Assembly: GCA_031282285.1 (NCBI GenBank)
Contig: JAITEA010000096.1
Location: 1 to 7,788, forward strand
DNA: 7,788 nt
Direction: 5' to 3'
From: Helicobacteraceae bacterium
GTDB lineage: Bacteria > Campylobacterota > Campylobacteria > Campylobacterales > SZUA-545
This document shows, piece after piece, positions 5,038 through 7,788 of the stretch. Position 1 is the first letter of the stretch. Each line of letters starts with the position of its first letter. The notes under the pieces were generated by a model. It worked only from the letters and a program-made list of their open reading frames with translations, was not told the DNA's origin and did no database searches. The position numbers and the translations under genes were made by a program.

Positions 5038-6573
5038 TTGGCAAAGAACAAATTAGCGTCGCGGGCAAGGGTGGCGTATTTAGCTTCCGCGCCCGACCGA
5101 TGTTGGACGCTGCTAGGCGACGAAGTCAGGCAAGACGATCTGGCGGAGCTCGAAAATCCGGGATGCACGGTAGTCGCGTTTCCGGACAAAGAGCTTATTT
5201 ACCACCAGTTCGACGCCGCGCGGGACATGACGAGCGAGCAGCTGGCCGAAAATGTCGAGGTGAAGGTGTTCCAAGACGCGGGGTTAAACCCGATGCTGGA
5301 GTACAAAACCTCTTTCACTAAGCGAATCAGCCGACAGGACGAGCGATCGTGGACCATCGGCGCTATCGCGGTATCTACGGGCGCTCTCGAAGAGGTTACC
5401 GCCTCTTTGAGAGCGCATGCGAGCTACATCGACTCCGTCGTTCCGACAAGCTCGCTTCCTTACGCGCTGTACAACGCGAACCTGCTGGAGCCCAAACGGG
5501 ACGTCTTCATCTATTTCCAAAAAGAGTCGCTTATCGTCTCGATATTCAGCGACGGCGAATACGTTTACGGCAAGAGTCAGGATCACGGCGTCAAAAAGCT
5601 GATGGAGTCCTACGCCCAGCTCAGCCACGCGCGAATGGAGTACGAAGACTTTGTCGCGATGCTCACCAGCGCTTCGGCAAGCGAGGACAAAGAGCAGAAT
5701 CTTCGCGCCTTGGCGGACTTGCGGGAGGCGATCTCAAACGCGCTGTTTGGCGTCAAGAACGTGTTGCTTTACGCCGCGAGGATCGTCGGGCTGACCAGTA
5801 TGGATCGCGTCTTTATCGGCACCAGCGAAGGTCCGGTGCCGGGGCTTGAGGATCTGGCGCAGGAGCTTTTGGAGGTCGAGGGGCACGAGTTTAACTTCCA
5901 AACTCCGTTCTACTCGCAAACCGATCAATACGTAGATCAGATGGCTATCTTGACGCTGCTTGAAGCGGACAATATCGTCAACGGTCTTAAGGCTAACCCG
6001 TTCAACTGCACCGTCAAAGCGCGCCCGGGCGCGTTTATGTCCAGACCGGGCGGGCAGGCTATCGCGCTTGTAAGCGCCTCGGTTGCCGTAGCGATCCTCT
6101 GGCCGCTGTATCATTTCGCTTTGTCCGGCTGGTACGACTACAAGATTAAAGCCGATATGGGAGAGCTTAGATCGAGCGAAGCTAACTTCAATAGATTGGA
6201 AGCCGAGAAGAAGCGTTTAGAGGCGCAAGTAGCGTCGCTGAAGATTTCGCAACAAGAGAAACAGGTAAAGCTAACCAATACAAAAAGGTTGCTTGAGGAT
6301 ATAAACCGTAAGCGGCAACTTTTGTCGGCGGCGGAGGGATTGTCCGGTCTGTTCGAGCGCTTCAAAGAGTTTAGCGTGCGGGTGGAGTCGGTCGAGCTTG
6401 ACGGGCGCGATACCTTAATCAAAATTAGAACGGGACGGGATACGCAAATCACGCGGTTGCTTGAGCGCCTCGTGGATAACAAGTACTACCCGTCGCTTCA
6501 GAAAATTGTTAAGGGCGAAAGCGGCGTTTATACCGCGGAGCTGAAAGTGAGGTTGCCAGATGAGCGCCAATAA
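5038..6573 (+). CDS. PilM-PilN fusion / GspL-like pilus or secretion platform protein (MshI-type)
   Basis: This 511-residue protein begins at TTG. The choice is supported by AAAAGGGGGG at 5024-5033, four bases upstream, and by conserved-looking sequence well before the first internal ATG (5227). Residues about 10-315 look like a cytoplasmic actin-like PilM/GspL domain, including 'DVFIYFQKESLIVSIF..GEYVYGK' and 'MDRVFIGTSEG'. A single transmembrane helix lies at about 340-361. A coiled coil (about 370-430, heavy in Glu, Lys and Arg) follows, then a small alpha/beta periplasmic domain (about 435-508) like the ferredoxin-like end of PilN/GspL. This bitopic layout recruits the cytoplasmic assembly ATPase in T2SS and type IV pili. 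It lies 27 bases after the csd6 stop in the same frame, and the next gene overlaps its end by 14 bases. The family is inferred from architecture and neighbours; overall sequence is divergent. Confidence 0.75.
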   Translation: MAKNKLASRARVAYLASAPDRCWTLLGDEVRQDDLAELENPGCTVVAFPDKELIYHQFDAARDMTSEQLAENVEVKVFQDAGLNPMLEYKTSFTKRISRQDERSWTIGAIAVSTGALEEVTASLRAHASYIDSVVPTSSLPYALYNANLLEPKRDVFIYFQKESLIVSIFSDGEYVYGKSQDHGVKKLMESYAQLSHARMEYEDFVAMLTSASASEDKEQNLRALADLREAISNALFGVKNVLLYAARIVGLTSMDRVFIGTSEGPVPGLEDLAQELLEVEGHEFNFQTPFYSQTDQYVDQMAILTLLEADNIVNGLKANPFNCTVKARPGAFMSRPGGQAIALVSASVAVAILWPLYHFALSGWYDYKIKADMGELRSSEANFNRLEAEKKRLEAQVASLKISQQEKQVKLTNTKRLLEDINRKRQLLSAAEGLSGLFERFKEFSVRVESVELDGRDTLIKIRTGRDTQITRLLERLVDNKYYPSLQKIVKGESGVYTAELKVRLPDERQ

Positions 6574-7213
6574 AGAGGGGCTTGGAGCTAAGTTTGAAAG
6601 GTTTGTAGCGAAGCTTGACGCGTGGGTTGCGCAACGCAGCAAAAACGAGGTCGCCATTCTGGCGCTCGCGGTTCCTTTGATACTGCTGGCGATAGACTAT
6701 AAGTATATCGTCCCGAAGGCCGAAAAAGCGGAAGCGGCCAGCGAAACGAAATACAAGGACATGCGAAAGCGCATCGACGACTTTAACAGCGGCGGCGGCG
6801 CGGACAGGGTTCGGGCGCTTGGGGAGGAGGTCGCCGGATTGCAGATCGATATCAAACGGCTTGACGATACGGATATGTTTATTATCGCTCGGCTAAGCGA
6901 AATAGAACATCTGTTCTATAGTAGCACTGAGTGGGCGCAACATCTGAACTTCGTTACGCAGTCAGCCGCTGAACACCATATTACGCTCCAGACGCAGGAG
7001 AACGCGATTAGCCCAGAACCCGAACCGGATACTTTCGCTCCGGTCGTCTCCGTGTCGTTGGACGGCTACGGGGGCTTTAACTCCGTTTTGCGCTATCTCT
7101 TTTTGGTGGAGGCTAGCGATAGGATTACGCCGATAGAGAAGCTGAAGATAGAGCTTGACGATAAAGATCGGCTTAAATTCACCGCCACAAGCGTGCTTTG
7201 GGGGATAAAATGA
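6560..7213 (+). CDS. PilO / GspM / MshJ-like inner-membrane platform protein
   Basis: This 217-residue bitopic protein has a short charged cytoplasmic N-terminus (1-29), one transmembrane helix (about 30-47), a coiled-coil region (about 53-115) and a C-terminal alpha/beta domain (about 124-215). In that domain, 'VSVSLDGYGGFNSVLRYLFLVE' followed by 'ITPIEKLKIE' and 'LKFTATSVLW' is the characteristic PilO ending (beta strand, helix, 'l..i..l.i', 'l...l.l.vw'). PilO forms heterodimers with PilN in the periplasm and transmits signals between the ATPase and the secretin complex. The start lies inside the upstream gene (14-base overlap) with GAGG at 6549-6552. The pair therefore looks translationally coupled, as expected for partners made in fixed ratio. 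The exact subfamily (pilus, T2SS or MSHA) cannot be fixed from this protein alone. Confidence 0.78.
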   Translation: MSANKEGLGAKFERFVAKLDAWVAQRSKNEVAILALAVPLILLAIDYKYIVPKAEKAEAASETKYKDMRKRIDDFNSGGGADRVRALGEEVAGLQIDIKRLDDTDMFIIARLSEIEHLFYSSTEWAQHLNFVTQSAAEHHITLQTQENAISPEPEPDTFAPVVSVSLDGYGGFNSVLRYLFLVEASDRITPIEKLKIELDDKDRLKFTATSVLWGIK

Positions 7214-7677
7214 GACGAGTTGTCATTATAACAGCGGCGTTAGCTTCTATATTATTCGCCGCGGAGGGAGACGCTACCGATCCCGCGTCCATTGCGCAAG
7301 CGCAAGCGCGGGCAAATAGCGCGCAGGTGGCGGACGTCGCTTTCGCGCTTGAAAAGATTAGCGAAATCAACTCGACGATTACCCGCATAGAGCCGATTTT
7401 TAACAATCCGTTCTACTATCCGCCGCGCCCCGTCGTCGCGGAGGACGGAACGCCCGTAGTTCCCGCGCCCAAAGAGCCGACCTTGCAGTCGGTGTTCGGT
7501 TCGCGCGCGTTAATCAACGGCGAGTGGAAAAAGGCCGGCGAATCGACGATTGGCGGCTGGAGAGTACAAAGGGTGCTGGTTGATTCGGTAATCTTAATCA
7601 ACGGCAATTCAAGAAGGACGCTACTACTTAATAGCGGCGTCAAGAAAAACAATTTCATTGTGAAGGTAGGTGGATGA
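7210..7677 (+). CDS. PilP / GspC / MshK-like periplasmic connector protein
   Basis: I start this at ATG 7210, whose ATGA overlaps the upstream stop (7211-7213) and which has GGGGG at 7200-7204; a TTG at 7198 would add four residues before the signal peptide. The 155-residue product has a signal peptide (MRRVVIITAALASILFAA). A helical stretch (about 27-60) and a Pro-rich linker (70-90, NPFYYPPRP..PVVPAPKEP) follow. The C-terminal domain (about 91-153) is of the 'SVFGSRALINGEW...GESTIGGWRVQRVLVDSVIL' type. Such 'inG.W...Gd..gg..V..i....V.l' small beta domains are seen in PilP, GspC HR and MshK-like proteins. They bind the N-domains of the secretin and the PilNO dimer. Position between the PilO-like gene and the presumed secretin supports this. 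Confidence 0.7.
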   Translation: MRRVVIITAALASILFAAEGDATDPASIAQAQARANSAQVADVAFALEKISEINSTITRIEPIFNNPFYYPPRPVVAEDGTPVVPAPKEPTLQSVFGSRALINGEWKKAGESTIGGWRVQRVLVDSVILINGNSRRTLLLNSGVKKNNFIVKVGG

Positions 7678-7788
7678 TTATGAGAGCGCTAAAAGCATTG
7701 ACTATCGCTTTTGCTATGACGGCGACACTGTACGCGGCTTGCCCGGGAGAGAGATTCGACGTAACGATCAAAGAGCCGATCGCGCTCA
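7674..7788 (+). CDS. N-terminal start of a probable secretin (MshL/PilQ/GspD-like), cut by the window
   Basis: Only 38 codons are visible. ATG 7674 overlaps the upstream stop as ATGA (AAGG at 7663-7666); ATG 7680 is an in-frame alternative. The start encodes a signal peptide (hydrophobic 8-19, 'LYAA' before Cys23), then 'RFDVTIKEPIAL'. A short 'f.v....pl..vl' strand directly after the signal peptide is how the secretin and STN-type N-domains of MshL/PilQ/GspD begin. The order PilMN-PilO-PilP-secretin strongly predicts a secretin here. Cys23 could be a lipobox cysteine, but Tyr at -3 is atypical. The family call rests mainly on gene order. Confidence 0.6.
   Translation, partial: MIMRALKALTIAFAMTATLYAACPGERFDVTIKEPIAL

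Noticed and set aside
5349..5849. Plus-strand open frame of 166 codons inside the PilMN-like gene
   Set aside because: The Arg-rich product is typical of an out-of-frame reading of this codon usage. The longer 511-codon frame has a transmembrane helix, coiled coil and proper junctions.
5734..6114. Minus-strand open frame of 126 codons opposite the PilMN-like gene
   Set aside because: It is antisense shadow with no ribosome site, no domain and basic low-complexity composition.
7198..7209. TTG at 7198 as the start of the PilP-like gene
   Set aside because: ATG at 7210 has a well-spaced GGGGG ribosome site, gives a normal signal peptide and forms the ATGA junction used elsewhere in this operon.
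1..7788. CRISPR array, insertion sequence, rRNA or defence cassette
   Set aside because: No regularly spaced direct repeats, terminal inverted repeats with a transposase, rRNA-like stretches or nuclease/toxin motifs were found on reading both strands.

Overview
The window suggests a member of the Campylobacterota (Epsilonproteobacteria), but one with a GC-rich, CGC/ATC/GCG-heavy codon style unlike typical Campylobacter or Helicobacter. The main argument is gene order. The run rplI - hslV - hslU - era - csd6-like L,D-peptidase is, from my knowledge of those genomes, the order found in Helicobacter pylori, and the rplI-hslV-hslU-era part is also found in Campylobacter jejuni. HslV also carries the N-terminal '-ATTILAY' style extension that I associate with this phylum. 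Species and genus cannot be named from the sequence alone.

Layout. Positions 1-186 hold the last 61 codons of a truncated gene, probably with a TerB-like acidic helical C-terminus. A tRNA-Arg with anticodon GCG lies on the minus strand (206-281). A small exported protein gene follows (344-676); it looks like a cytochrome c that lacks the CXXCH haem motif. A 121-base gap (677-797) contains a perfect 16-bp palindrome and a plausible extended -10 promoter. From 798 to the right edge everything is on the plus strand and tightly packed, with ATGA overlaps or gaps of a few dozen bases: rplI, an 18-codon mini-ORF that exactly fills the gap to hslV, hslV, hslU, era, a csd6-like periplasmic L,D-peptidase, and then four genes with the order and architecture of a type IV pilus / type II secretion / MSHA-pilus inner-membrane platform. 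These four are a PilM-PilN (GspL-like) fusion, a PilO/GspM-like protein, a PilP/GspC/MshK-like protein, and the first 38 codons of what is probably the secretin (MshL/PilQ/GspD). The secretin gene runs off the window.

How the genes fit together. The first half is housekeeping: a ribosomal protein, the HslUV (ClpQY) ATP-dependent protease, and the Era GTPase for 30S maturation. The second half acts at the cell envelope. The L,D-peptidase trims peptidoglycan stem peptides (cell-shape function in Helicobacter). The Pil/Gsp-like proteins would link a cytoplasmic assembly ATPase to an outer-membrane secretin. No clear terminator and no promoter-sized gap separates the two halves, so they may share transcripts. 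I see no CRISPR array, insertion sequence, toxin-antitoxin pair or defence system. The least ordinary points are the mini-ORF, the HslV N-terminus, the GCG anticodon, the haem-less cytochrome-like protein, the fused PilMN protein attached to the era/csd6 operon, and repeated GCGATCGC octamers.
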